From Bacillota bacterium (GTDB taxonomy: Bacteria > Bacillota > Clostridia > Oscillospirales > Ruminococcaceae): 34,539 nt of DNA. This document shows positions 22,172 through 31,157 of the stretch, one piece after another (positions within the stretch are counted from its first letter, which is position 1; each line of letters begins with the position of its first letter). The position numbers and the translations under genes were made by a program. Location: positions 1 through 34,539 of the forward strand of contig JAEZKF010000024.1 of the NCBI GenBank assembly GCA_023415575.1, in the 5' to 3' direction. A model generated the notes under the pieces. That model saw nothing but the letters and a program-made list of their open reading frames with translations, ran no database searches and had not been told where the DNA came from.

Positions 22172-23053
22172 ATGGATGGTATCCTACTGGTCAATAAGCC
22201 GCAGCGCTTTACCTCGTTTGACGTGGTAGCTAAGCTGCGCGGTATCCTAAAAACCAAAAAGATTGGACACGGCGGAACACTCGACCCTATGGCAACCGGT
22301 GTTCTGCCGGTGTTTGTCGGTTCCGCCACAGGCGCATGCGACCTTGTGCCCGATACCGACAAGACCTACATAGCCGGGCTACGCTTAGGTGTTGTCACCG
22401 ACACGCAGGATATCTGGGGCAAGGTGCTGCAAAAGAATGAGTACTCCGTCACCCTTGAGCAGTTTTCTCAGATTGCGGGCCGTTTTGTGGGTGACATCAT
22501 GCAGACCCCGCCGATGTACTCCGCCGTCAAGGTTGGCGGAAAGCGCCTGTATGAACTTGCGCGGCGCGGCGAGGAGGTCGAACGCCCTGCGCGCCTTGTG
22601 ACAATTCATTCGCTGCGCATCCATTCAGCCGATGTAAAGAAGGGCGAGTTTATCATAGAGGTAAACTGCTCAAAGGGAACCTATATCCGCACCCTGTGCG
22701 CCGATATCGGAGACATGCTCGGCTGCGGAGCGACAATGACCTCACTTGTGCGCACCTGCGCGATGGGCTTTACGCTTGAAAGGTGCTTAACCCTTGAGGA
22801 GATAGAGCGCCGTGTGGCGCGCGGCGATGTAGAAGACCTGCTTATACCCACCGAGCGGGCCTTTATCAGACTGCCCGCTTTGCACCTTAATGACGACCAA
22901 ACCCGGCGTTTCCAAAACGGCGTAAAGCTTGCAATTGATCTGCCCGACAAGGGAGATGTGCGGGTTTACGGAAACGAAGGCCAGTTTATCGGCATTGGCT
23001 ACAGCGAACCGGAAACCGGCAAGCTGCGTGTAAAAAAGTTCTTTAGAGGTTGA
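22172..23053 (+). CDS. truB: tRNA pseudouridine(55) synthase TruB
   Basis: The 293-residue protein has the TruB signature GHGGTLDPMATGVLPV with catalytic Asp38, KTYIAGLRLG, QTPPMYSAVKVGGKRLYELA, and a short PUA-like C-terminus (GDVRVYGNEGQFIGIG). It makes pseudouridine 55 in the T-loop of tRNAs. The ATG follows GAGGGGGC. It lies 26 bases after nrnA in the same operon. Confidence 0.96.
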   Translation: MDGILLVNKPQRFTSFDVVAKLRGILKTKKIGHGGTLDPMATGVLPVFVGSATGACDLVPDTDKTYIAGLRLGVVTDTQDIWGKVLQKNEYSVTLEQFSQIAGRFVGDIMQTPPMYSAVKVGGKRLYELARRGEEVERPARLVTIHSLRIHSADVKKGEFIIEVNCSKGTYIRTLCADIGDMLGCGATMTSLVRTCAMGFTLERCLTLEEIERRVARGDVEDLLIPTERAFIRLPALHLNDDQTRRFQNGVKLAIDLPDKGDVRVYGNEGQFIGIGYSEPETGKLRVKKFFRG

Positions 23054-23142
23054 CATAAATCTAATTTAGATATGCGCAATATTGGCTTTCTCTCTTATGC
23101 TTTAAAGCATTTGCACCGAACAACTGAAAGGAAGCAAACGCA

Positions 23143-24081
23143 TTGGTTATCATAGATACGCTCACCAAGCGGACAATCGACCGCCCTACGGCGATTGCCC
23201 TCGGCTATTTTGACGGGGTGCATCTGGGGCACCGGGCGGTGATACTGGCAGCACGCAGCCGCAAACAGCAGGGGCTTGCAACCGCCGTGTTTTCGTTTGC
23301 GGTTACCACCCAAAACCCCGAGAGCGGGAAGGGCCGCACGAATATTATCACATCCACCCTAAAATGTGAGCAGATGCGGCTTTTGGGCGTCGACTACTTT
23401 GTGCTCCCGGATTTTTCGGAGTTTAAGGGTCTTTCTCCGTCTGAGTTTATCGACCTGCTCGTTACAAACCTCGGTGTGCGGGAGATATTCTGCGGCGCAA
23501 ACTTCCGTTTTGGCAAAGGGGCAAAGGGCGATACCGCTCTCCTGCTTGATTTGTGCAGGGAGCGGGGGGTTAAACTCTCGATTGTGCCTGATGTGCGAAA
23601 GGAAGGCAGCCCCGTAAGCAGCTCGCGCATCCGCGCCCTGCTTGCCGAAGGAGATGTAGGCGGAGCAGCCGACCTGCTCGGCAGGCCCTACTCCTACGAT
23701 TGCCCGGTTGTTCAGGGGAGGCACCTTGGCCGCACCATTGGCGCGCCTACCATCAACCAATACTTTGAGCCTCAACTTCTGGTACCCCGGTACGGGGTGT
23801 ACGCATCCTTTGTACGCATTGATGGCAATGTACTGCCCTGCGTGACCAACATCGGCACCCGTCCTACGGTGGACAAGGATATCCCGCCGCTGAGTGAAAC
23901 CTGCATCCTCGATTATAGCGGAGACCTATACGGCAAGAGGGTGGAGGTCAACCTCATTCGCTTCATCCGCCCGGAGCAGCGGTTTGATTCGGTGGAGGAG
24001 CTGGGAGCGGCAATCAGCCGTGATATTCAGACGGTGCGCGACCATTTTGATGAGTGGTATTCTGAGGTAGTGCCAAAATAA
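23143..24081 (+). CDS. ribF: Bifunctional riboflavin kinase / FAD synthetase
   Basis: The 312-residue protein has the nucleotidyltransferase start TAIALGYFDGVHLGHRAVI, SSSRIRALLAEGDV in the middle, and the flavokinase domain GRTIGAPTINQYFEPQLLVP, GVYAS and VTNIGTRPTV. It turns riboflavin into FMN and FAD. The TTG at 23143 is supported by GAAAGGAAG about 8 bases upstream. The family motif GRTIGFPTANL appears here as GRTIGAPTINQ, a mild deviation. Confidence 0.94.
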   Translation: MVIIDTLTKRTIDRPTAIALGYFDGVHLGHRAVILAARSRKQQGLATAVFSFAVTTQNPESGKGRTNIITSTLKCEQMRLLGVDYFVLPDFSEFKGLSPSEFIDLLVTNLGVREIFCGANFRFGKGAKGDTALLLDLCRERGVKLSIVPDVRKEGSPVSSSRIRALLAEGDVGGAADLLGRPYSYDCPVVQGRHLGRTIGAPTINQYFEPQLLVPRYGVYASFVRIDGNVLPCVTNIGTRPTVDKDIPPLSETCILDYSGDLYGKRVEVNLIRFIRPEQRFDSVEELGAAISRDIQTVRDHFDEWYSEVVPK

Positions 24082-24127
24082 AAAGACTATTATATCCGCA
24101 AGCGGATTGCTAATATCAGGTAAGGTA

Positions 24128-24156
24128 TTTACATAATTATCTGGGTATGCTATAAT
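24128..24156 (+). promoter_or_regulatory. Sigma-A promoter of rpsO
   Basis: TTTACA (24128-24133), a 17-base spacer ending TGC, and a perfect TATAAT (24151-24156) with an extended -10. It yields a leader of about 145 bases before rpsO. Confidence 0.85.
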
Positions 24157-24245
24157 AAACCCCGTGGTCTGCGTACCGGCGATAGTTATGTCAGGTACCA
24201 TACACAATAATCTACCCTATTCCCGGCTCAGGGGTTAAGCCTTTT

Positions 24246-24299
24246 TAAGGATTTACCCCGCCCTGGGCTGCGTTTAGGGCTAAATCTTAAAAGGGGTGC
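24246..24299 (+). promoter_or_regulatory. Structured rpsO leader, candidate S15 autoregulatory site
   Basis: TTAAG-G-ATTTA (24246-24256) pairs with TAAATCTTAA (24282-24291), and GCCCT (24261-24265) pairs with AGGGC (24277-24281), leaving a CCCC bulge and an 11-base loop. The stem base abuts the Shine-Dalgarno AAAGGGGTG (24291-24299). S15 is known to repress its own mRNA through leader structures that differ between bacterial groups. That this one does so is inference. Confidence 0.55.
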
Positions 24300-24307
24300 A
24301 AACCAAC

Positions 24308-24571
24308 ATGATCAAAGAGCAGAAAACACAGATTATCCTTGAAAACGCGAAGCACGAGGGCGACACCGGTTCTCCTGAGGTGCAGATTGCAATCCTCACC
24401 CAGAGAATCAACGACCTCACAGAACACCTGAAGGTACACAAGAATGACCACCATTCCCGCAGAGGCCTTCTGAAGATGGTAGGTCGCCGCCGTAATCTCC
24501 TCAACTACCTCATGAAGAAGGACGTTGAGAGATACCGCGAGATTGTTAAGAAGCTGGGTCTTCGTAAGTAA
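24308..24571 (+). CDS. rpsO: 30S ribosomal protein S15
   Basis: The 87-residue protein MIKEQKTQIILENAKHEGDT... contains the S15 signature TGSPEVQIAILTQRINDLTEH and HSRRGLLKMVGRRRNLLNYL. S15 binds the central domain of 16S rRNA. The ATG at 24308, not one four codons earlier, fits the family start and the AAAGGGGTG site 8 bases upstream. It is followed by a terminator and then pnp, the classic rpsO-pnp order. Confidence 0.97.
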   Translation: MIKEQKTQIILENAKHEGDTGSPEVQIAILTQRINDLTEHLKVHKNDHHSRRGLLKMVGRRRNLLNYLMKKDVERYREIVKKLGLRK

Positions 24572-24583
24572 CAGGACAATGGG

Positions 24584-24612
24584 AGGCAGGCGGAACACTC
24601 CGCCTGCCTTTT
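24584..24612 (+). terminator. Intrinsic terminator after rpsO
   Basis: AGGCAGGCGGA (24584-24594) and TCCGCCTGCCT (24599-24609) with a 4-base loop, followed by TTTT. It separates rpsO from pnp. Confidence 0.9.
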
Positions 24613-24660
24613 GGACGTTTGTTTGGGTAATGCCGCAGGGTTAGCAGTGAATCGGGTGCT

Positions 24661-24690
24661 TTGACAAGGCCAAAACATCGGATTTATTGC
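24661..24690 (+). promoter_or_regulatory. Possible pnp promoter
   Basis: Perfect TTGACA (24661-24666), with weak -10 candidates TTATTG at 17 or TATTGC at 18 bases spacing. It lies about 55 bases before the pnp start. Confidence 0.4.
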
Positions 24691-24745
24691 TAAACCACGG
24701 CTACCCCATAACAATAGAGTACATAACAAAAGATGGAGGTAGTAT

Positions 24746-26854
24746 ATGTTTAGAACTTTTGAAACGACCCTTGCAGGCAGACCCTTGGTGGTAGAAACCG
24801 GCAAGCTGTGTGGTCTTGCAAACGGGTCCTGCATGGTGCGTTACGGCGAGACCGTGGTACTGTGCAACGTTACTGCGTCGCAGAAGCCCCGCGAGGGCAT
24901 TGATTTCTTCCCCCTCTCAGTGGATTTTGAAGAGAAGCTTTATTCCGTGGGCCGCATCCCCGGCTCCTTTTTAAAGCGTGAGGGCAGACCCAGCGACAAG
25001 GCGATTCTCGCCTCGCGCCTGGTTGACCGTCCCATCCGTCCGCTCTTCCCCAAGGATATGCGCAACGATGTGTCGGTTGTCATGACCGTGCTCAGCACAG
25101 ACCCCGATTGCTCCCCTGAGATTGTAGGCATGATTGGTACTTCAATCGCCATTTCTATCTCGGACATCCCGTGGAACGGCCCCATCGGCGGCGTAAACTT
25201 AGGTCTTGTAGACGGCGAGATTGTCATCAACCCCACCTCGGCCCAGCGCCAGAAGAGCGATATGCTCGTAACCGTGGCCGCCACCGAGAAGAAGGTTGTT
25301 ATGATCGAAGCTGGTGCTAATGAGGTTCCTGAGGACGTTATACTCAAGGGCATTGCACAGGCACATGAAGTCATTAAGGATATCATCAAGTTTATAAACG
25401 GCATCGTTGCCGAGATTGGCAAGCCGAAGTTCACCTTCGACTCTATGGAGGTTGACCATGACCTCTTTGAGGCAATCAAGGAGTACGCAATCGACAAGGT
25501 GAAGTATGCGCTTGATACCGACGATAAGAACGAGCGCGATGCGCGCCTTGCTCCCATCGTTGATGAGGTAACCGCGAAGTTTACCGAGGAGTACCCCGAC
25601 CTTGCGGGACAGATTCCCGAGGCGCTGTACAAGCTGCAGAAATTTATTGTTCGCCGCTGGCTGCTTGACGAGGGCAAGCGCGTAGACGGCAGAGCCATCG
25701 ATGAGATTCGTCCGCTGTCTGCCGAGGTTGGACTGCTGCCCCGCGTACACGGTTCCGGCCTGTTTACGAGAGGTCAGACACAGGTTCTCACTATTGCAAC
25801 ACTTGGTCAGATGAGAGATGCCCAGATTCTCGACGGCATCGACGAGGCCGATACCAAGCGCTATATGCACCAGTACAACTTCCCGTCCTACTCGGTAGGC
25901 GAGACCCGCCCCAGCCGCGGCCCCGGACGCCGCGAAATCGGCCATGGTGCGCTTGCAGAGCGTGCGCTTGAGCCGGTTATCCCCTCGGTAGAGGAGTTCC
26001 CCTACGCCATCCGTCTGGTTTCCGAGGTGCTTTCGTCCAACGGCTCCACCTCGCAGGCTTCTATTTGCGCATCCACACTTGCGCTCATGGATGCCGGTGT
26101 GCCAATCAGAACCCCTGTTGCGGGTATCTCCTGCGGTCTGGTTACAGAAGGCGACCGCTTCATGACCATGGTGGACATCCAGGGCCTTGAGGACTTTTTC
26201 GGCGACATGGACTTTAAGGTAGGCGGTACCCATAAGGGTATTACCTCCATTCAGGTAGATATCAAGAACGACGGCCTTACCCCTGAGATTATTGCTGAGG
26301 CGCTTGAGAAGTGCCGCAAGGGACGCCTCTACATTCTGGATGAGGTTATGGCTAAGGTCATTGATAAGCCGAGACCTGAGCTTTCCAAGTATGCGCCTAA
26401 GATGCTCACCATGAAGATTGACGTTGACAAGATTCGCGATGTAATCGGTCAGGGCGGCAAGGTCATCCAGAAGATTTGCGCCGAGTGCGACGTTAAGATT
26501 GATGTCGAGGAGGATGGAAGCATCTATGTTTCCTCCATCGATATCGAAAATGCCCGCCGTGCTATCCGCGTGATTCAGACGATTGTCATGGATCCCGAGG
26601 TTGGAGCAGTATATAAGGGCAAGGTAACCCGCCTCATGAACTTCGGCGCGTTTGTAGAGATTGCCCCCGGCAAGGAAGGCCTTGTGCACATCTCCAAGCT
26701 CGATACCAAACGCGTAGAAAAGGTTGAGGATGTAGTATCGGTAGGCGATGAGGTTGTCGTAAAGGTCACCGAAATCGACGCCCAGGGCCGCGTAAACCTC
26801 TCGCGCCGCGATGCGCTTCTTGAGATTGCAGCAAAAAAGGAGAATAAGGGCTAA
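24746..26854 (+). CDS. pnp: Polyribonucleotide nucleotidyltransferase (PNPase)
   Basis: The 702-residue protein has two RNase PH domains (first ~10-230, second ~310-540), with NFPSYSVGETRPSRGPGRRE and GHGALAERAL in the second, then a KH domain (KIRDVIGQGGKVIQKICAEC) and an S1 domain (VGAVYKGKVTRLMNFGAFVE). PNPase is a phosphorolytic 3'-5' exoribonuclease of the mRNA degradation machinery. Full normal length. GGAGG precedes the ATG and a terminator follows. Confidence 0.97.
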   Translation: MFRTFETTLAGRPLVVETGKLCGLANGSCMVRYGETVVLCNVTASQKPREGIDFFPLSVDFEEKLYSVGRIPGSFLKREGRPSDKAILASRLVDRPIRPLFPKDMRNDVSVVMTVLSTDPDCSPEIVGMIGTSIAISISDIPWNGPIGGVNLGLVDGEIVINPTSAQRQKSDMLVTVAATEKKVVMIEAGANEVPEDVILKGIAQAHEVIKDIIKFINGIVAEIGKPKFTFDSMEVDHDLFEAIKEYAIDKVKYALDTDDKNERDARLAPIVDEVTAKFTEEYPDLAGQIPEALYKLQKFIVRRWLLDEGKRVDGRAIDEIRPLSAEVGLLPRVHGSGLFTRGQTQVLTIATLGQMRDAQILDGIDEADTKRYMHQYNFPSYSVGETRPSRGPGRREIGHGALAERALEPVIPSVEEFPYAIRLVSEVLSSNGSTSQASICASTLALMDAGVPIRTPVAGISCGLVTEGDRFMTMVDIQGLEDFFGDMDFKVGGTHKGITSIQVDIKNDGLTPEIIAEALEKCRKGRLYILDEVMAKVIDKPRPELSKYAPKMLTMKIDVDKIRDVIGQGGKVIQKICAECDVKIDVEEDGSIYVSSIDIENARRAIRVIQTIVMDPEVGAVYKGKVTRLMNFGAFVEIAPGKEGLVHISKLDTKRVEKVEDVVSVGDEVVVKVTEIDAQGRVNLSRRDALLEIAAKKENKG

Positions 26855-26879
26855 TCCCTTTTCTCTCAATAACTAAGAT

Positions 26880-26910
26880 AACGCACGGACAAGTATGCCC
26901 GTGCGTTTTT
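26880..26910 (+). terminator. Intrinsic terminator after pnp
   Basis: AACGCACGG (26880-26888) and CCGTGCGTT (26899-26907) followed by a T run. It lies 26 bases after the pnp stop. Confidence 0.9.
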
Positions 26911-26980
26911 CATTATGAGTAGACATAATAAAATGACCGAAAATCAAAGCGAAATTTGGAGAATATCGCCTGTTATTTTC

Positions 26981-27009
26981 TTGAATTATGGGAATGGATA
27001 TGGTAAAAT
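26981..27009 (+). promoter_or_regulatory. Promoter of the diguanylate cyclase gene
   Basis: TTGAAT (26981-26986), a 17-base spacer ending TGG, and TAAAAT (27004-27009), a good sigma-A promoter with extended -10. The ATG is 55 bases downstream. Confidence 0.78.
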
Positions 27010-27063
27010 ATATAAAACCTTGAAGTGGTGCTCTATCAAAGACTTGAATTGAGGCGCAATTAA

Positions 27064-28212
27064 ATGAGAATCCGGCTTAACGGAAAACTGAACCTATTGC
27101 ACGAGTTTGAAGACCGCAAGCTAGAACAGGAGTACGCGCGGGCACAGATTATTCAAACCCTTCACTATATGCGTAAGCTCACCTTTGGCCTTGGAATTGC
27201 GTTTTTCTTATTCATCATCGCCGATTACATACTAAACAGCCAACCGTCTACCGTGTTGTTTATCCTTGCAAACCGCACCCTTATCTGCCTTTGCGCCTTC
27301 GGGCTTTACTGGGGGATGGGTGTATCCAAACGGTACGAGCTTTTTTATTACTTCTATAACCTAACAATCTTGATAGCCGCCGTGTCGTTTTACCTTATCT
27401 GCATCAGTTACGAGCACCCGAACTTCCTCATACAGACGATGGGGCTGTTTGGGATCATCTTGGTTATTTTCATGGTGCCGAACCGGTGGATTTACAAGGT
27501 AAGCGTATCAACCGTTGTTGCGGCCGCATTTTTAGTGATAATGCGCATCGCAAACCATGATATCAGCTTAAACGACTATCTCGCTTCAGTTGTCTATACC
27601 GCACTGGTGGTGGTTCTGCGCGCTGTCAGCACCTATAAAAACGAGGCCCAGCGACGTCTGCTTTATCTTAACGGCAGGCAGCTTGAGATTTTGTCTAAAA
27701 CCGACTCTATGACCGGCCTTTACAACCGCGAAACCTTAGGCAACGACCTTGAAAACCGCATTGCTCAGGTGGACTCACTCGGGAGCGACTTTGGTATCGT
27801 TTTGTTTGACATAGACGACTTCAAGATTATTAACGATACCTACGGTCACCTGACTGGAGACAGGGTATTGCTTGAGATTGTGAACCTGATTGAGGGCGTC
27901 CTTCCCGAGGAATGCTCCATGTATCGATGGGGCGGGGAGGAGTTTATCGTCCTGTTCTCGGATTGCGCGCTGCATAACTGTGTGGAGCACTCCAAGCAGT
28001 TTTGCGACATGATTGACCAGTTGATGGTGGAGAACATCGGTGTCACCTGCAGCTTTGGCGTAGCCTGCTTCCATCCCGGGGATACGATTGAAACCCTTCT
28101 TGCGCGCGCGGATAAGAATCTCTATGAGGCTAAGCGCTCAGGCAAGAACTGTGTGGTCGCGCAGGATGTTCGGTGTGAAGTGTGCGAGAATAGGTACTCG
28201 CCTGCTCATTAA
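27064..28212 (+). CDS. Membrane-bound diguanylate cyclase (GGDEF domain)
   Basis: The 382-residue protein has about six N-terminal membrane segments (~38-190) without a recognisable sensor fold, then a GGDEF domain: SKTDSMTGLYNRETL, FDIDDFKIINDTYGHLTGD and the active-site RWGGEEF (GGEEF at 290-294), ending ARADKNLYEAKRSGKN. It should make cyclic di-GMP from two GTP at the membrane. The inhibitory RxxD site, normally five residues before GGEEF, is not present, so product inhibition is unlikely by that route. It is a single-gene unit with its own promoter and terminator. Confidence 0.92.
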   Translation: MRIRLNGKLNLLHEFEDRKLEQEYARAQIIQTLHYMRKLTFGLGIAFFLFIIADYILNSQPSTVLFILANRTLICLCAFGLYWGMGVSKRYELFYYFYNLTILIAAVSFYLICISYEHPNFLIQTMGLFGIILVIFMVPNRWIYKVSVSTVVAAAFLVIMRIANHDISLNDYLASVVYTALVVVLRAVSTYKNEAQRRLLYLNGRQLEILSKTDSMTGLYNRETLGNDLENRIAQVDSLGSDFGIVLFDIDDFKIINDTYGHLTGDRVLLEIVNLIEGVLPEECSMYRWGGEEFIVLFSDCALHNCVEHSKQFCDMIDQLMVENIGVTCSFGVACFHPGDTIETLLARADKNLYEAKRSGKNCVVAQDVRCEVCENRYSPAH

Positions 28213-28233
28213 GAAATCAGAATTCAAAAAAGA

Positions 28234-28278
28234 GACGCTTATCTGAGGTCGACATAACCACAGATAAGCGTCATTTTT
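28234..28278. terminator. Bidirectional terminator between the cyclase and dacF
   Basis: GACGCTTATCTG (28234-28245) and CAGATAAGCGTC (28261-28272) form perfect 12-base arms with T runs on both strands. It ends the two converging genes. Confidence 0.9.
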
Positions 28279-28314
28279 TGTGCTCATTTCAAGGCTACTC
28301 ATTAGAGCTTGCGA

Positions 28315-29631
28315 TTAGCGCGGCCGATAACGGTTTGAACGGCTGCGGCGGCTTGCGATAATCGAGCCCACGATCATAATCACAAGCAGCAGAACGAAGA
28401 CCCCAATGCCGATATAGAACCACACGGTCCTGGTGGCAGCCTTTAAAATCTCAAACCAGTACAGGATGTCGCTGCGCTCGGCACTCTCCTCGGCAAGCAG
28501 GTTTACGCTGCCAACGCGCGCACCCATCACCATAAGCTCCACGGTGCCGATCACATCGCCCTTTTTCACCGGCGCGTTTACAAAGGATGGAACGTTAAAG
28601 CGGTGGATGACATCGCCTTCACCGACCGATTTCGGCACCAGAGCGGTAAAGCCCGTTTCGGGACGCAGATGCAGATAGTCCTTGTCCCAGTTTAGCTTCA
28701 AGGGAACCTCGGTAATCGGCTGCTCGTTGTTAAGCAGCTCTTTCACCTCAAACGAATCAAAGGCCCACTGGTAAAGCTGTTTTGTATCGGCAAATGCCTT
28801 GTTTTCTTCGTAGCGGTTTCCCTGTGCATCGTTAATCGGCGCACCCAACAACACTATCAGATAGGTGTAGCCGTCCTTGGTGGCAGTGGAGATAAAGCAC
28901 CGCCCGGCCTCATCGGTCGTGCCGGTTTTTATACCGCGGATGTAGGGGTAGTATACATCCGAGCCCTGCACCTGCATGCGGTTGGTCGTATTAATGTACT
29001 GGGTACCGCGCTTGTTGGAGGCTACCAGGGTATAGGTGGGCGTAGCTGCGACATCCATAAACCCGGGAATCTGCATCGCATATTTGGTTATCAGATACAT
29101 ATCCTGCGCGGTGGTATAATGCTCATCATCGTGCAGGCCGTGCGGGTTCACAAAATGGGTGCTCACGGCGCCAAGCTCCTGTGCCTTTTCGTTCATCATC
29201 GCGACAAAGTCAGACCGCGAGCCGCCGATGTAGGATGCAACAATACTTGCCGCTTCATTAGCGGAGGGGAGCATCATGCAGTAGATAAGGTCGCGCATCG
29301 AGCGTTCTTCTCCGGGGATAATGCCTGCGTGTGAGACGTTCATGCCCATAAATTCATCCCAAACGGTCGCTCCGCATTTGACCATGGTATTATCAAGATC
29401 TGTGGTGTTCTCGTAGGCGAGGATAGTGGTCATGATTTTTGTGAGCGACGCCGGATACATCTTTTTATTCGCGTTCTTTTGATAAACAACGGTGTCGGTA
29501 TCCAGATTGACCATATATACAGCCTCTGCGGACACCTCAAAGGGGGGTGTATATTCCGCATAGACGGAAAAAAACGGTGCAAACAGACATATAAGCACCG
29601 TGAAAATGACAGCGACGCTCAGCTTTCTCAT
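28315..29631 (-). CDS. dacF: D-alanyl-D-alanine carboxypeptidase (DacF/PBP5-like)
   Basis: The 438-residue protein (ATG at 29631; an in-frame GTG at 29643 lacks a usable ribosome site) has a signal peptide (MRKLSVAVIFTVLICLF, cut near YAE) and the class A penicillin-binding motifs SLTK (Ser62, Lys65), SAN and KTG (IKTGTTDEAG). A C-terminal PBP5-like beta domain and a membrane segment (WFYIGIGVFVLLLVIMIVG) with a basic tail follow. It trims the terminal D-Ala from peptidoglycan stem peptides outside the membrane. In Bacillus the DacF paralogue acts in the forespore cortex; a sporulation role here is possible but unproven. The start has GGAG 11 bases upstream. Confidence 0.9.
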   Translation of the reverse strand: MRKLSVAVIFTVLICLFAPFFSVYAEYTPPFEVSAEAVYMVNLDTDTVVYQKNANKKMYPASLTKIMTTILAYENTTDLDNTMVKCGATVWDEFMGMNVSHAGIIPGEERSMRDLIYCMMLPSANEAASIVASYIGGSRSDFVAMMNEKAQELGAVSTHFVNPHGLHDDEHYTTAQDMYLITKYAMQIPGFMDVAATPTYTLVASNKRGTQYINTTNRMQVQGSDVYYPYIRGIKTGTTDEAGRCFISTATKDGYTYLIVLLGAPINDAQGNRYEENKAFADTKQLYQWAFDSFEVKELLNNEQPITEVPLKLNWDKDYLHLRPETGFTALVPKSVGEGDVIHRFNVPSFVNAPVKKGDVIGTVELMVMGARVGSVNLLAEESAERSDILYWFEILKAATRTVWFYIGIGVFVLLLVIMIVGSIIASRRSRSNRYRPR

Positions 29632-29656
29632 ATGGACAATCACTCCGTAAGTGTGT

Positions 29657-29687
29657 ATTATATAAGTATTGGCAAAAAAACTGACAA
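29657..29687 (-). promoter_or_regulatory. Promoter of dacF
   Basis: Minus strand: TTGTCA (29687-29682), 17 bases, TATATA (29664-29659); TATAAT at 19 bases is an alternative. It is a sigma-A-type promoter, which argues against a purely sporulation-controlled gene. Confidence 0.65.
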
Positions 29688-29709
29688 GCTTCTTTTATTA
29701 TAGCAGAGA

Positions 29710-29750
29710 ATGCGCAAAATAAAAAGGATAACTTATCCTGCAATGCGCAT
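29710..29750 (+). promoter_or_regulatory. Hairpin in the metY leader
   Basis: ATGCGCA (29710-29716) pairs with TGCGCAT (29744-29750), and AGGAT/ATCCT pair inside. No T run follows, so it is not a terminator. It is too small for an S-box riboswitch, and no T-box features were seen. Role unknown. Confidence 0.4.
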
Positions 29751-29801
29751 CTGCCACGGTAAAATCGGTCGGTACGACCAAGAGGAAAGGATGAACCTAC
29801 G

Positions 29802-31097
29802 ATGAAGGAACAGCTGGAAAACCTCGGTTTTGATACCCTAACCATCCACGCGGGCCAGCAACCCGATGGCGAAACCCACTCTATTAGTGCTCCTATTTAT
29901 CAAACCACTGCATATGAGTTTGAAAGTGCCCAGCATGCACGCGAGCTGTTTGAGCTCAAGGCAAGCGGAAACATATACTCCCGTATTATGAACCCCACCT
30001 GTGATACCCTCGAGCGCAGGGTCGCAGCGCTGGACGGCGGTATTGCCGCCCTTTCGATGGCATCCGGTCATGCGGCAATCTACGCCACGATGCTAAACCT
30101 GGCAAACGCGGGCGATGAAATCGTCTCATCCATGAATATCTACGGCGGTGCGATTAACCTGCTCGGCGTTACGCTTAAGAACATCGGCATCAACGTCAAG
30201 TTCGTCAATGCGGACAACATCGAGGAATGGGAGAACGCCATCACCGATAAGACCCGCGCCTTTTTTGTCGAGGTCGTTGGCAATCCCAACGCAAATGTCG
30301 CGGACATCGAAGCGATTGCAGCGGTTGCCCACCGTCACGGCATCCCCCTCATCGTAGACTCCACCTTCACAACGCCCTACCTGTGCCGCCCCATCGAGTT
30401 CGGCGCGGATATCGTCATCCACTCCGCAACCAAGTTTTTGGGCGGACACGGCACCTCTATGGCGGGTATTGTTGTGGACAGCGGAAACTTCAACTTCGCG
30501 GACAACCCGCGTTTCCCGCAATACAACGAGCCGGATGTCAGCTATCACGGGCTGGTGTTTGCGCGTGACTGCGGCAACGCAGGCTTTATCACCCGCCTGC
30601 GCGTTTTAATGCTGCGCGATTTGGGCGCCTGCCTGTCTCCCTTTAATGCCTTTATGATTCTGCAGGGCATTGAGACCCTGCCGCTTCGTATGCAGCGCCA
30701 CTGCGACAATGCACTGAAGGTTGCCCAGTATCTTGAGCAGAACGACGCGGTGTCCTTTGTCAACTACCCGGGGCTTCCCAGCAGCAAATACTACTCCCTC
30801 GTTCAAAAGCAGATGCCCAAAGGCGCCGGCGCGGTGTTCACCTTTGGCCTCAAGGGTGGCAGAGAAGCGGGTGTCAAGTTTATCGACAGCTTAAAACTCA
30901 TTTCAAACGTAGCAAACGTGGGCGATGTGCGCTCACTGGTTATCCATCCCGCCACCACCACCCACAGCCAGCTTTCGGATGAGCAGCTCAAGGCGGTTGA
31001 GATATCCGCTGATACGGTGCGCCTTTCCATCGGCATAGAGGACGTAAAGGACATTATCGCCGACCTCGATCAGGCAATCCGTGCGGCCGCACGGTAA
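29802..31097 (+). CDS. metY: O-acetylhomoserine sulfhydrylase (MetY type, PLP-dependent)
   Basis: The 431-residue protein belongs to the Cys/Met metabolism PLP family: TIHAGQQPDGETHSISAPIY, RIMNPTCDTLERRVAALDGG and HSATKFLGGHGTSM with the PLP-binding Lys211. The length and the Y-Q-T-T-A-Y-E-F segment fit O-acetylhomoserine aminocarboxypropyltransferase, which makes homocysteine from sulfide and O-acetylhomoserine. The family also contains cystathionine gamma-lyases and methionine gamma-lyases, but the ~430-residue size favours MetY. AGGAAAGG precedes the ATG. Confidence 0.9.
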   Translation: MKEQLENLGFDTLTIHAGQQPDGETHSISAPIYQTTAYEFESAQHARELFELKASGNIYSRIMNPTCDTLERRVAALDGGIAALSMASGHAAIYATMLNLANAGDEIVSSMNIYGGAINLLGVTLKNIGINVKFVNADNIEEWENAITDKTRAFFVEVVGNPNANVADIEAIAAVAHRHGIPLIVDSTFTTPYLCRPIEFGADIVIHSATKFLGGHGTSMAGIVVDSGNFNFADNPRFPQYNEPDVSYHGLVFARDCGNAGFITRLRVLMLRDLGACLSPFNAFMILQGIETLPLRMQRHCDNALKVAQYLEQNDAVSFVNYPGLPSSKYYSLVQKQMPKGAGAVFTFGLKGGREAGVKFIDSLKLISNVANVGDVRSLVIHPATTTHSQLSDEQLKAVEISADTVRLSIGIEDVKDIIADLDQAIRAAAR

Positions 31098-31157
31098 GCT
31101 CACCCGATACTTTTACCCTCCAGCGTGCGGCTTGACAATATTGTGAGGTGGACTTAG

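Noticed and set aside
24094..24107. ATCCGC/GCGGAT hairpin after ribF as a terminator
   Set aside because: The loop is only two bases and no T run follows.
29700..29801. S-box or T-box riboswitch before metY
   Set aside because: The leader is too short and lacks the multi-helix core or the T-box sequence.
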